From: Firm-04 sp964392175
GTDB lineage: Bacteria; Bacillota; Clostridia; Oscillospirales; Ruminococcaceae
DNA: 6,949 nucleotides
Assembly (NCBI GenBank): GCA_964392175.1
Contig: CAYMOJ010000047.1
Span: 1 to 6,949, forward strand
Direction: 5' to 3'
Numbering within the stretch: the first letter of the stretch is position 1; each line of letters opens with the position of its first letter. Under the pieces are notes generated by a model, which was not told the origin of the DNA, made no database searches, and was given only the letters and a program-made list of their open reading frames with translations. This document shows positions 1-6,359 of the stretch, one piece after another. Position numbers and translations under genes: made by a program.

Positions 1-78
1 CTTTCTTGTTTTTTTCTCTTTTTGGGTCTCACATCATTGACATATGGACATTTTTCAGTGAATCGCACAGATAAAATG

Positions 79-105
79 CGCCGCTGTCCCTGTGGTACAG
101 CGGCG
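79..105 (-). terminator. Intrinsic terminator after the glnN-mutY-GNAT operon
   Basis: A perfect 9-bp GC-rich stem pairs 79-87 with 97-105 (CGCCGCTGT with ACAGCGGCG) around a 9-base loop. On the minus strand it begins 18 bases past the acetyltransferase stop codon and is followed by GCATTTTAT, a short U-rich tract. The U run is only four bases, so termination may be incomplete, but the stem and its position fit the end of this operon. Confidence 0.8.
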
Positions 106-123
106 ATAGACCTCATCTATATA

Positions 124-585
124 TTATGATTCGTGCAGCATCAAGCGACGGAAGTTGCCACAAGGGCAGAATCCTGCCTGCTCATAAAATGGCACACCCA
201 TATTTGAGGCGGTCACATAGATCTCGCCACATCCGCGCTTTTTGGCACGTTCAATCAGCTTGTGCAGGATACTGTTTGCAATTCCTGCACGACGGAAATC
301 CGGCTCGGTATACATAGCGAACACCACGCCAATCATCCCCGTGGGGTTGGCATAATAGGGTGCTTTTCTAGTGTAGGCGATTCCGCCATTGGCAATGATC
401 CTGCCATTCCATTCCGCAACCAACAGTGTTTGCGCTGCGGTGGTCAACACTTCGCGGTAATAGGCATACAAGGGTTCAGTGAGGTCACAAGTAGCTTCTG
501 CGCCTTCAGCGGCAAGCTGTTTGATACGCAATTGCACCAGAGATTCCAGATCCGATGCCACTGCCCGACGAATCGTCCACTCCAT
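124..585 (-). CDS. GNAT-family N-acetyltransferase
   Basis: This 153-residue protein has the size and layout of a single-domain GNAT (Gcn5-related) acetyltransferase, which moves an acetyl group from acetyl-CoA to an amine. Visible marks are an N-terminal IRRAVASDLESL segment typical of GNAT beta1-alpha1, the acetyl-CoA pyrophosphate-binding loop RRAGIA (residues 98-103, the R/Q-x-x-G-x-A motif), and the C-terminal ASNMGVPFYEQAGF (126-139), where the tyrosine of the 'FYEQAGF' motif is often the general acid. The substrate cannot be read from sequence; it could be a small molecule, a peptide or a protein N-terminus. The ATG at 585 is preceded by a near-perfect AAAGGAGG with a 5-base spacer. 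It is the last gene of the operon, 32 bases after mutY. There is no signal peptide or membrane segment, so it should be cytoplasmic. Family assignment is firm; specific function is unknown. Confidence 0.9.
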   Translation of the reverse strand: MEWTIRRAVASDLESLVQLRIKQLAAEGAEATCDLTEPLYAYYREVLTTAAQTLLVAEWNGRIIANGGIAYTRKAPYYANPTGMIGVVFAMYTEPDFRRAGIANSILHKLIERAKKRGCGEIYVTASNMGVPFYEQAGFCPCGNFRRLMLHES

Positions 586-617
586 AAGCTCCTCCTTTGT
601 AATAAAAACGGCTACAG

Positions 618-1661
618 TTATTCAAAATCAGGCAACGCAGTGCGAAACGCTGTAGGCAATGCAGTATGCTCTGCGAGAGATCGCAGGCTGACCCATGTAA
701 AAGCATCGCATTTGCTAGCACACAACAGATACACCGCAGTCATATGCCACTCAATATGTGTAAAGATATGCGCACATTGCCGCAAAGATACCGCTTCATA
801 GGGTTTGCAGCCCCATGCTCCGGCGACATCCAATGCCTGCTGTATGGTAGCATATCCATCAACATGAGGCAGTTCCCACAAGCCCGCCAGCAGACCCTTT
901 TCCGGTCGTTTGTGCAAGGCGATATCCTCTCCACAGCGCAGCACGAACACGGTATATTCCTCAATTTTGCGTGGCTTCTTCTGTTTTCGTACAGGATATT
1001 CCATCATCGTGCCATCACTGTGGCTTTTACAGATCATACGGCACGGGCAGGCATCACATTTCGGTACACCGTTGGGCACACAGAGCATCGCGCCCAGTTC
1101 CATGAGAGCCTGCGTCAAACCGCATCGATTTTCCGTCCGCTGATACACAAGGCGCAACGCATCGCGAATATCACGCTTCACCGATGCATCATCCACGCAC
1201 CGACTATCGGCACAGAGTCTTGTCATCACGCGCAGAACATTCCCATCCACAGCCGGCTCGGGCAGATCGAAGCAGATCGACCCTACAGCACCGGCGGTAT
1301 ATTCCCCCACGCCGGGCAATGAAAGCAATTCCTGATACGTTTTGGGGAAGCACCCATGATATCGTTCTGTAATGACCCGTGCTGCTTTTTTTAGATTTCT
1401 GGCGCGGCTGTAATATCCCAGCCCTTCCCAAAGCTTCATCAGCCGGTCGTCATCGCACTGTGCAAGGGCTTGCACCGTGGGCAATTGTTCCAGAAAGCGA
1501 TGATAATAGGGCTTTACTGCCTCCACGCGCGTTTGTTGCAGCATAATTTCCGAAAGCCACACATGATACGGTTGACGATCCTTGCGCCAAGGTAGATCTC
1601 TGGCGTTTGCCATATACCATGGCAGCAGAAGATCGGGTAATTGCTGAATCAGAAGCGTCAT
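618..1661 (-). CDS. mutY: Adenine DNA glycosylase MutY
   Basis: MutY removes adenine mispaired with 8-oxoguanine in base excision repair. The 347-residue length matches the family (about 350). Residues 25-45 contain WLSEIMLQQT with the catalytic glutamate E38. The helix-hairpin-helix is LPGVGEYTAGA (115-125), and the catalytic aspartate is D139 in PAVDGNVLRV. Four cysteines (C194, C202, C205, C211) form the [4Fe-4S] cluster motif as C-x7-C-x2-C-x5-C, one residue longer in the first loop than in the E. coli protein; C207 is an extra cysteine inside the motif. From about residue 235 a NUDIX-like domain follows (TVFVLRCGEDIALHKRP, then GLLAGLWELP), with FTHIEWHM at 300-307, the region that recognises 8-oxoguanine. 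The ATG has AAAGAGGT about 7 bases upstream. It lies 23 bases after glnN and 32 before the acetyltransferase, and no separate promoter is evident. The assignment is strong. Confidence 0.97.
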   Translation of the reverse strand: MTLLIQQLPDLLLPWYMANARDLPWRKDRQPYHVWLSEIMLQQTRVEAVKPYYHRFLEQLPTVQALAQCDDDRLMKLWEGLGYYSRARNLKKAARVITERYHGCFPKTYQELLSLPGVGEYTAGAVGSICFDLPEPAVDGNVLRVMTRLCADSRCVDDASVKRDIRDALRLVYQRTENRCGLTQALMELGAMLCVPNGVPKCDACPCRMICKSHSDGTMMEYPVRKQKKPRKIEEYTVFVLRCGEDIALHKRPEKGLLAGLWELPHVDGYATIQQALDVAGAWGCKPYEAVSLRQCAHIFTHIEWHMTAVYLLCASKCDAFTWVSLRSLAEHTALPTAFRTALPDFE

Positions 1662-1684
1662 AGCTGACCTCTTTCAACAGGCAA

Positions 1685-3790
1685 TCAGATGTTGTACAAG
1701 ATTTCGGAATAGGACGGGAACGGCCATTGATCTGCCGGCACCAAAGTTTCCAACGCATCAGCGGGAGTACGCAAGCGTTCCATCGCAGGTACAATTTGCT
1801 TGCGGATGTAATATGCGGTATCCAATGGATCACCACAATGCGCCACATTGCCGAGTTTCTCAGAAAGCTCATTGGTCGCTGCGTAAATGCAGGCAGTCAA
1901 ATCGCTGATCTCCGCAGCAATGGCTTCTTCTACGGTCGCGTCCAGATTGACGATGCGCTTTGCTGTAATGGCATCGCAAACTTCCTTCGCATAGGAGATC
2001 GCGGTGGGCAAGATCATTTTGCGCGCCATATCCAGCATGGTTTTTGCCTCAATGCTCACGGTTTTGCTGTAGTTTTCAAGCAGCACATCACGGCGTGAAA
2101 AAATCTCCGCGCGGTTCAACACGCCGTAGCGTTCAAAAATGGTAACATATTCCTCACGGGTATACTGCTCCAGCGCCTCCACAGTAGAAGCGTAATTGGG
2201 CAGATTGCGGCGTTTGCACTCATCAAACCACGCATCGCCGTATCCGTTTCCGTTGAAAATGATATCCTTGTTTTCACGGATCGTGCGCACCAGCAACGCC
2301 TTCAGCGCGGTATCAAAATCAGCGGCCTGCTCCAACTCAGTCGCAAACTGATCCATCTCCCACGCAAAAATGGTATTAAGGATAAAGTTGCAGCAAGAGA
2401 TGGAATCCGCGGCACCCAGCATACGGAACTCAAATTTATTGCCCGTAAAGGCGATTGGTGAGGTGCGGTTACGGTCGGTACTATCCTTGCGGAACTGCGG
2501 CATGGCATCCACACCAAGATTAAACTTTTCCGTACCACAGCCATCCAGAGGCTTGCCCTGTTCGATGGCATCCAGTACGCGCTGAAGATCATCGCCGATG
2601 AACACGGAAATCACAGTAGGTGGAGCTTCGCTGCCTCCCAGACGATTATCGTTGCCAGCCGATGCAGATGCCAAGCGCAAAAGCGGTGCGTACTCCTTGA
2701 TACCCTTGAGAAACGCGCACAGCACGAGTAGAAACTGCAAGTTATCCTGTGGTGTATCGCCGGGATCCAGCAAGTTCTGCCCATCATCGGTAGTCAGTGA
2801 CCAGTTATTGTGCTTACCTGATCCGCTGACACCTGCAAAGGGCTTTTCGTGCAGCAAGCAAACCAAGCCATGCTTCAGGGCAGTTTTCTTCATCAGCTCC
2901 ATCGTCAGCTGATTGTGGTCTGCTGCAATATTGGCAGTGGTATATACAGGGGCGAGTTCGTGCTGTGCCGGAGCAACCTCGTTGTGCTCTGTTTTTGCAT
3001 AGATGCCAAGCTTCCACAGCTCTTCGTCCAGTTCACGCATGAAATCAGAAACGCGCTGTGTCAGATTCCCAAAATAATGATCATCCATTTCCTCGCCGCG
3101 AGGCGGCTTTGCGCCAAACAGCGTACGGCCCGTCAAGATCAGATCTTCGCGCCGGTCATAGGCTGCCTTATCGATGAGAAAATACTCTTGCTCCGGCCCA
3201 ACGGTAGTCACTACTCTCTGCACAGTGGTATTGCCAAACAAGCGCAGCATACGCACGGTCTGGCGGCTGACAACCTCCATAGATCGCAACAGTGGCGTTT
3301 TTTTATCCAGCACCTCACCTGTATAGGAGCAAAATGCCGTAGGAATGCACAATGTGCGGTCTTTGATGAACGCATCCGAAGTAGGATCCCACGCGGTATA
3401 ACCTCTTGCCTCAAAGGTTGCGCGCAACCCCCCGGAAGGGAACGAAGAAGCATCCGGCTCGCCCTTGATCAGCTCCTTACCGGAAAATTCAAGAATCACC
3501 CCATCTCCTGACGGAGTAAGAAATGCATCGTGCTTTTCAGCGGTTATGCCCGTCATTGGCTGAAACCAGTGGGTGTAATGCGTACAGCCCTTGCTGACCG
3601 CCCAATCCTTCATAGCAGCTGCCACCACATCAGCGGTCTCAGTGGGCAGCGCAGTCCCCATGCGTTTGGTACGCATGACCGCTTCAAATACCTTGCGGGG
3701 CAGATAGCTCAGCATTACGCTTTCATTGAATACATTACAGCCGAAATATTCATCCGGCGCAGCAGAGGACTTTCGATCGCAGGTATGCAT
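1685..3790 (-). CDS. glnN: Type III glutamine synthetase GlnN
   Basis: ATP-dependent synthesis of glutamine from glutamate and ammonium, the main entry of ammonia into amino acids; cytoplasmic and oligomeric in characterised members. At 701 residues it has the size of type III enzymes (about 700), far larger than types I/II (350-470). Motifs in order: GPEQEYF (198-204), KTEHNEVAPAQHELAP (266-281), FAGVSGSGKHNNWS (318-331), RLGGSEAPP (383-391) and DRNRTSPIAFTGNKFEFR (439-456), which hold the expected metal-, glutamate- and ATP-binding residues. A type III-specific N-terminal part precedes them, and a helical C-terminal extension follows (about 540-701). An in-frame ATG exists 21 codons upstream (3853), but its GAGG abuts the start codon. 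The ATG at 3790 has AAGGAGA at a 6-base spacing, and starting there matches the usual N-terminus, so I chose it. It is the first gene of the glnN-mutY-GNAT operon. No ANTAR, GlnR or other nitrogen regulator gene lies in the window. Confidence 0.97.
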   Translation of the reverse strand: MHTCDRKSSAAPDEYFGCNVFNESVMLSYLPRKVFEAVMRTKRMGTALPTETADVVAAAMKDWAVSKGCTHYTHWFQPMTGITAEKHDAFLTPSGDGVILEFSGKELIKGEPDASSFPSGGLRATFEARGYTAWDPTSDAFIKDRTLCIPTAFCSYTGEVLDKKTPLLRSMEVVSRQTVRMLRLFGNTTVQRVVTTVGPEQEYFLIDKAAYDRREDLILTGRTLFGAKPPRGEEMDDHYFGNLTQRVSDFMRELDEELWKLGIYAKTEHNEVAPAQHELAPVYTTANIAADHNQLTMELMKKTALKHGLVCLLHEKPFAGVSGSGKHNNWSLTTDDGQNLLDPGDTPQDNLQFLLVLCAFLKGIKEYAPLLRLASASAGNDNRLGGSEAPPTVISVFIGDDLQRVLDAIEQGKPLDGCGTEKFNLGVDAMPQFRKDSTDRNRTSPIAFTGNKFEFRMLGAADSISCCNFILNTIFAWEMDQFATELEQAADFDTALKALLVRTIRENKDIIFNGNGYGDAWFDECKRRNLPNYASTVEALEQYTREEYVTIFERYGVLNRAEIFSRRDVLLENYSKTVSIEAKTMLDMARKMILPTAISYAKEVCDAITAKRIVNLDATVEEAIAAEISDLTACIYAATNELSEKLGNVAHCGDPLDTAYYIRKQIVPAMERLRTPADALETLVPADQWPFPSYSEILYNI

Positions 3791-3796
3791 AAGATT

Positions 3797-3803
3797 TCTC
3801 CTT
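3797..3803 (-). promoter_or_regulatory. glnN ribosome binding site (decides the start)
   Basis: On the minus strand AAGGAGA is followed by a 6-base spacer (AATCTT) and the ATG ending at 3790. The alternative in-frame ATG at 3853 has only an abutting GAGG with no spacer, so this site supports the shorter, 701-residue GlnN. Confidence 0.85.
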
Positions 3804-3810
3804 TTTATTT

Positions 3811-3865
3811 GGGACACCAACAGCTGATTACGGTGTTTCCCTTGATTTTTCATCCTCTTTCAAGG
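3811..3865 (-). promoter_or_regulatory. glnN leader with two adjacent hairpins
   Basis: The predicted glnN leader is about 84 bases (start near 3874, ATG at 3790). It can form hairpin 1, CCTTGA (3865-3860) with TCAAGG (3845-3840), loop 14 bases. It can also form hairpin 2, GGGAAACACC (3841-3832) with GGTGTCCC (3818-3811), an 8-bp stem with a 2-base bulge and a 13-base loop. The two share bases 3840-3841, so they compete at their junction. No U-tract follows either stem in the gene direction, so this is not an attenuator terminator. The loops are not the hexaloops bound by ANTAR proteins. A role in translation or mRNA stability is possible but is inference from pairing alone. Confidence 0.4.
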
Positions 3866-3880
3866 ACTTTTCAATGTACT

Positions 3881-3909
3881 ATTATAGCAGATTTTACAAC
3901 ATATTGCAA
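3881..3909 (-). promoter_or_regulatory. glnN operon promoter (extended -10)
   Basis: On the minus strand TTGCAA (3904-3909) is followed by exactly 17 bases and then TATAAT (3881-3886), a perfect -10 box. It is preceded by TGC, giving the extended -10 TGCTATAAT. Predicted transcription start is near 3874. It is the only good promoter upstream of glnN and should drive glnN, mutY and the acetyltransferase. I see no TGTNA-N7-TNACA GlnR/TnrA-type site overlapping it. Confidence 0.85.
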
Positions 3910-3961
3910 GGGTTTTACGCAGGCTTACATACGATGTTACGAGGTTTTCTGCAAAAATGAC

Positions 3962-3994
3962 AAAAAACTGCCCCCTACTGGGGTGAAAGTGGCA
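3962..3994 (-). terminator. Weak terminator-like hairpin before the glnN promoter
   Basis: On the minus strand CCCC-AGTA-GGGG (3983-3972) is followed after GCAG by six T's (3967-3962) and, further on, five more. An outer TGCC/GGCA pairing (3994-3991 with 3972-3969) can extend it, leaving a large bulge. The short stem makes it weak alone. It lies downstream of the stronger hairpin at 4027-4056 and could back up termination of the zinc-ribbon operon. Confidence 0.35.
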
Positions 3995-4026
3995 TCTCGT
4001 CCAAAAAAGCATATGAAAATACATCA

Positions 4027-4056
4027 AAGGGGTGCCCATCTTACAGAGCACCCCTT
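4027..4056. terminator. Probable bidirectional terminator after the zinc-ribbon pair
   Basis: A perfect 9-bp stem AAGGGGTGC (4027-4035) / GCACCCCTT (4048-4056) has a 12-base loop, starting 11 bases after the stop of the downstream zinc-ribbon gene. In the gene direction (minus) the tail TGATGTATTTT is a mediocre U-tract. In the plus direction the stem is followed by CCGATTTTTT, a canonical tract. It therefore probably ends the minus-strand operon and would also stop any plus-strand transcript. Confidence 0.7.
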
Positions 4057-4067
4057 CCGATTTTTTA

Positions 4068-4400
4068 CTACATATATCTTGCGCCTGCATTTGCACTCAT
4101 ACCAATCAGAACAGGAACAATGATCATGGCAAGCCCCAATACCAACCCAATGCCATATAGAATCAGGTAGCAGCGTGAAAGATTCTTGAGATGTACATTG
4201 GTATTGCTGCCAAAGGCGTTGATGAGCATGAGAATGAAGCCAACAATGGGGATCTGATAAAGAATGTAGTATCCCACATAACCCCAAGCTGTGATCGGCT
4301 TATATTCAACAGGTATCTGTGTGGGCACGATGTGATTTCCGCAATTGGTGCAGAAATTGGTACCATCGTGCATAAAACCACCGCATTTCGGACAATTCAC
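4068..4400 (-). CDS. Small zinc-ribbon membrane protein (paralogue 2)
   Basis: A 110-residue protein of unknown function. The N-terminus MNCPKCGGFMHDGTNFCTNC gives a four-cysteine zinc ribbon (C3, C6, C17, C20). A short linker leads to KPITAWGYVGY (34-44) and a first hydrophobic helix (about 39-63, including IPIVGFILMLI), then FGSNTNVHLKNLSR, a short polar segment, and a second helix (about 77-101). The start is set at GTG 4400, which has AAGGAGGGG six bases upstream and gives the same MNC start as its neighbour. An ATG 13 codons further up overlaps the preceding gene and has no such site. It ends in tandem stops (TAG TAA). It lies 13 bases behind its paralogue and is probably translationally coupled to it. 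Both ends are probably cytoplasmic with a hairpin in the membrane. Similar zinc-ribbon/two-helix proteins are common hypothetical proteins in Clostridia; I know no established role. Confidence 0.85.
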   Translation of the reverse strand: MNCPKCGGFMHDGTNFCTNCGNHIVPTQIPVEYKPITAWGYVGYYILYQIPIVGFILMLINAFGSNTNVHLKNLSRCYLILYGIGLVLGLAMIIVPVLIGMSANAGARYM

Positions 4401-4406
4401 GACTTT

Positions 4407-4415
4407 CCCCTCCTT
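4407..4415 (-). promoter_or_regulatory. Ribosome binding site fixing a GTG start, overlapping the upstream stop
   Basis: AAGGAGGGG on the minus strand lies six bases before GTG 4400. Its first two bases are also the last two of the TAA stop (4416-4414) of the preceding gene. This is the main reason for choosing the GTG over the upstream in-frame ATG, and it suggests translational coupling of the two paralogues. Confidence 0.8.
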
Positions 4416-4827
4416 ACATCCCGCTACTAAATGCTGCAAGACCGCCGAACAATACCATCACCAGTACAAAAAACAAAGCGGCGATAATGGCGGACGCGAT
4501 CCAGAGAATACCAAAAGATCTCGCATAATTGCGCAAATTGATGTTCTTTGTGCCACCGAAAGAATAAATCAGCACAAAGATAATGCTGATCACCGGAATA
4601 CAAAACAGCAGCGTGTAGCCAAGATACCCCCATGCAGAAATGGGCTTATGATCTTCAGGCACCTGCAAAATCGGGTATGGGTATTGCGCCGGTGCAGGAT
4701 TTGCGCCATACATGGGCATAGTGGAATTCGACGGAACGACAGAAGGGTTTTGCCCCAAAGGCTGTCCGCAATGGGTGCAAAAGGAAAGATTTTCCTCTTG
4801 TGGTGTGCCACAATGTGAACAATTCAT
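4414..4827 (-). CDS. Small zinc-ribbon membrane protein (paralogue 1)
   Basis: A 137-residue protein of unknown function, first gene of a two-gene unit. It opens with MNCSHCGTPQEENLSFCTHC, a zinc ribbon with C3, C6, C17 and C20 at the same positions as its neighbour. A Pro/Ala/Asn/Tyr-rich linker (about 22-57) follows, longer than in the neighbour. Then come KPISAWGYLGY (61-71), a first membrane helix (about 66-90), FGGTKNINLRNYARS and a second helix (about 107-130). Over the roughly 50 residues from KPI onward I count about 22 identities with the downstream protein, so the pair arose by tandem duplication. The ATG at 4827 has TGGAGGAG five bases upstream and a promoter at 4869-4897. The zinc ribbon plus membrane hairpin could suggest a membrane-anchored adaptor or sensor, but that is a guess. 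Confidence 0.88.
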   Translation of the reverse strand: MNCSHCGTPQEENLSFCTHCGQPLGQNPSVVPSNSTMPMYGANPAPAQYPYPILQVPEDHKPISAWGYLGYTLLFCIPVISIIFVLIYSFGGTKNINLRNYARSFGILWIASAIIAALFFVLVMVLFGGLAAFSSGM

Positions 4828-4868
4828 GCTAACTCCTCCAAATGTCAGAATAAGTAGTCTACAGCATC

Positions 4869-4897
4869 ATCATATCACAATTTGTCAGATTATGCAA
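4869..4897 (-). promoter_or_regulatory. Promoter of the zinc-ribbon gene pair
   Basis: On the minus strand TTGCAT (4892-4897), 17 bases, then TATGAT (4869-4874; five of six matches to the consensus). The predicted start is near 4862, giving a leader of about 35 bases. A 9-bp palindrome GTAGTCTAC (4854-4862) sits at the predicted start site and might be an operator. Confidence 0.75.
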
Positions 4898-5068
4898 ACT
4901 GCCAGAATTCCAAATTGATGCATTTTTGATACATTTTTCGTGATTTTTTTCTCGAATGCTTCTGTTTTCTTGTTATTTCGAAAGTGTTCATGATCAGTGG
5001 TGAAGATAGTGGCAGTGATGGAGAGAACATGGCACCCGGAAATATTTTATAGGGTTCCCAACAGACGA
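4898..5068. other. Intergenic stretch with a possible gene relic
   Basis: Between the zinc-ribbon promoter and the oadB terminator I find no convincing gene, RNA or terminator. From 4930 to 5052 the plus strand has a 40-codon open stretch (hydrophobic, then an acidic glycine/serine-rich tail). The complementary strand is also open over most of this span. Neither has a ribosome binding site. The part from about 4985 to 5040 is richer in G than the T-rich sequence around it, which could mean a decayed gene or an interspersed repeat. Confidence 0.3.
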
Positions 5069-5102
5069 AAACGCCCTGCACGACAGTTCTTGCAGGGCGT
5101 TT
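5069..5102 (-). terminator. Strong intrinsic terminator after oadB
   Basis: A perfect 12-bp stem AAACGCCCTGCA (5069-5080) / TGCAGGGCGTTT (5091-5102) with a 10-base loop, starting 29 bases past the oadB stop. On the minus strand the 3' arm runs into TTTTCGTCTG. The stem is long and GC-rich. The A/T ends make it symmetrical, so it could act in both directions, but the only gene it serves here is oadB. Confidence 0.88.
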
Positions 5103-5131
5103 GAAATATCTAATGAAATGCGTGAATATGT

Positions 5132-6343
5132 TCAGCCCAGCACAGCCAACAACACACCCGCAGCAACAGCGGAACCAATCACACCTGCCACATTGGGTCC
5201 CATAGCGTGCATGAGCAGGAAGTTGGTGGGATCGGTTTCAGCACCGACTTTTTGAGAAATACGAGCAGCCATCGGCACAGCAGACACACCAGCAGAACCG
5301 ATCAGCGGATTGACTTTGCCCTTTGTAACTACATACATCAGTTTGCCAAGCAGCACGCCACAGATCGTGCCCAAAGAGAACGCTGCAACGCCCAGTGCCA
5401 TCACGCCGAGGAAACTCTTGTTTAAGATCTTATCCGCCTGCGTAGTCGCGCCAACGGAAATGCCCAAGAAAATGGTGATAATGTTCATCAAAGCATTCTG
5501 TGCGGTATCCACCAAACGCGCAGCTACACCGCTTTCCTTCAGCAAATTACCGAACATCAGCATACCCACAAGCGGTGCTGCAGAAGGCACTAGCAGCGAA
5601 ATGATCAGAGTAACAGCAATAGGGAAGATGATTTTTTCAGTCTTGGAAACAGTACGCAGCTGCTGCATTTTCACCGCGCGCTCTTTTTCAGTGGTCAGCA
5701 GACGCATCCAGAACGGCTGTATCACAGGCACCAATGCCATGTATGTATACGCAGCAAGGGCAATATTACCCGTACTGACTGCGCCATCACCAGTAAGAAG
5801 CTGACTGGAAACATAAATCGCAGTCGGGCCATCGGCACCACCGATGATCGCGATGGCAGCAGCCTCCAAGGCATCAAAGCCAAGCAGACCGGCGCACACG
5901 AAAGTGAAAAAGATACCGCCCTGCGCAGCAGCACCCAACAAAAAGCTCTTAGGGTTGGCAATCAGCGGAGAAAAGTCGGTCATACAGCCAATGCCGAGGA
6001 AGATCAGTGGTGGGAATATCTGCAATTTTACGCCCATATACAGAATGTCCAGCAAGCCACCCTCGTGCAGAATATTACCAAAATCGATCTCGCCCGTCCA
6101 CAATTCAGGGTGATACATTTCAGCAAAGGGCAGATTTGTCAGCAACATACCAAAAGAGATCGGTAACAGCAACAACGGTTCAAAGCCTTTCGCAATCGCA
6201 AGATACATACAAAGCAATGCAACGCCGATCATAACCAGACTCTTCCAGCCACCATCTGTGAAATGCATTGTCAGTTCACTCAAGCCACTGTCAAACCATA
6301 GTCCTTTGAGGGTTTCTATCAAAATATTAAGAATTTCAGTCAT
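5132..6343 (-). CDS. oadB: Na+-pumping decarboxylase beta subunit (OadB/GcdB/MmdB family)
   Basis: Beta subunit of the biotin-dependent sodium-pump decarboxylases (oxaloacetate, glutaconyl-CoA, methylmalonyl-CoA or malonate). It decarboxylates carboxybiotin in the membrane and exports Na+. The 403 residues are mostly hydrophobic helices. Signature sequences are GGADGPTAIY (168-177), whose D171 corresponds to the essential aspartate D203 of Klebsiella OadB, and NPLIGSAGVSAVPMAAR (345-361). In the latter N345, G349, S354 and R361 keep the exact spacing of Klebsiella N373, G377, S382 and R389. The YTYMALVPVIQP segment (199-210) carries the conserved tyrosine region. All key residues are present, so it should be active. 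The ATG at 6343 has GGAGGT eight bases upstream, starting just after the stop of the gamma-subunit gene (16-base gap). It is the last gene of the unit. No alpha or biotin-carrier gene is adjacent, so the acyl substrate cannot be named; the gene symbol is for the family. Confidence 0.95.
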   Translation of the reverse strand: MTEILNILIETLKGLWFDSGLSELTMHFTDGGWKSLVMIGVALLCMYLAIAKGFEPLLLLPISFGMLLTNLPFAEMYHPELWTGEIDFGNILHEGGLLDILYMGVKLQIFPPLIFLGIGCMTDFSPLIANPKSFLLGAAAQGGIFFTFVCAGLLGFDALEAAAIAIIGGADGPTAIYVSSQLLTGDGAVSTGNIALAAYTYMALVPVIQPFWMRLLTTEKERAVKMQQLRTVSKTEKIIFPIAVTLIISLLVPSAAPLVGMLMFGNLLKESGVAARLVDTAQNALMNIITIFLGISVGATTQADKILNKSFLGVMALGVAAFSLGTICGVLLGKLMYVVTKGKVNPLIGSAGVSAVPMAARISQKVGAETDPTNFLLMHAMGPNVAGVIGSAVAAGVLLAVLG

Positions 6344-6359
6344 TTTCGTCTACCTCCGC

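Noticed and set aside
37..76. TTGACA at 37-42 as a plus-strand promoter
   Set aside because: The only -10-like sequence (ATAAAAT, 71-77) is far too distant (about 28 bases), and transcription would run into the terminator and antisense to the acetyltransferase.
262..801. 179-codon plus-strand open frame across the acetyltransferase and mutY
   Set aside because: It lies antisense to two well-supported genes, has no ribosome binding site and its translation shows no domain.
2849..3511. 220-codon plus-strand open frame inside glnN
   Set aside because: It is antisense to conserved glutamine synthetase motifs; the length reflects codon bias of the real gene.
3791..3853. 21-codon N-terminal extension of GlnN starting at ATG 3853
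   Set aside because: The GAGG abuts that ATG with no spacer, and the extension lies over the leader hairpins. ATG 3790 has AAGGAGA at proper spacing and gives the family's normal length.
4401..4439. ATG at 4439 as start of the downstream zinc-ribbon gene
   Set aside because: It overlaps the upstream gene and lacks a ribosome binding site. GTG 4400 has AAGGAGGGG and restores the MNC start shared with the paralogue.
4890..5081. 63-codon minus-strand open frame
   Set aside because: It starts inside the oadB terminator stem, runs over the zinc-ribbon promoter -35 box and has no ribosome binding site.
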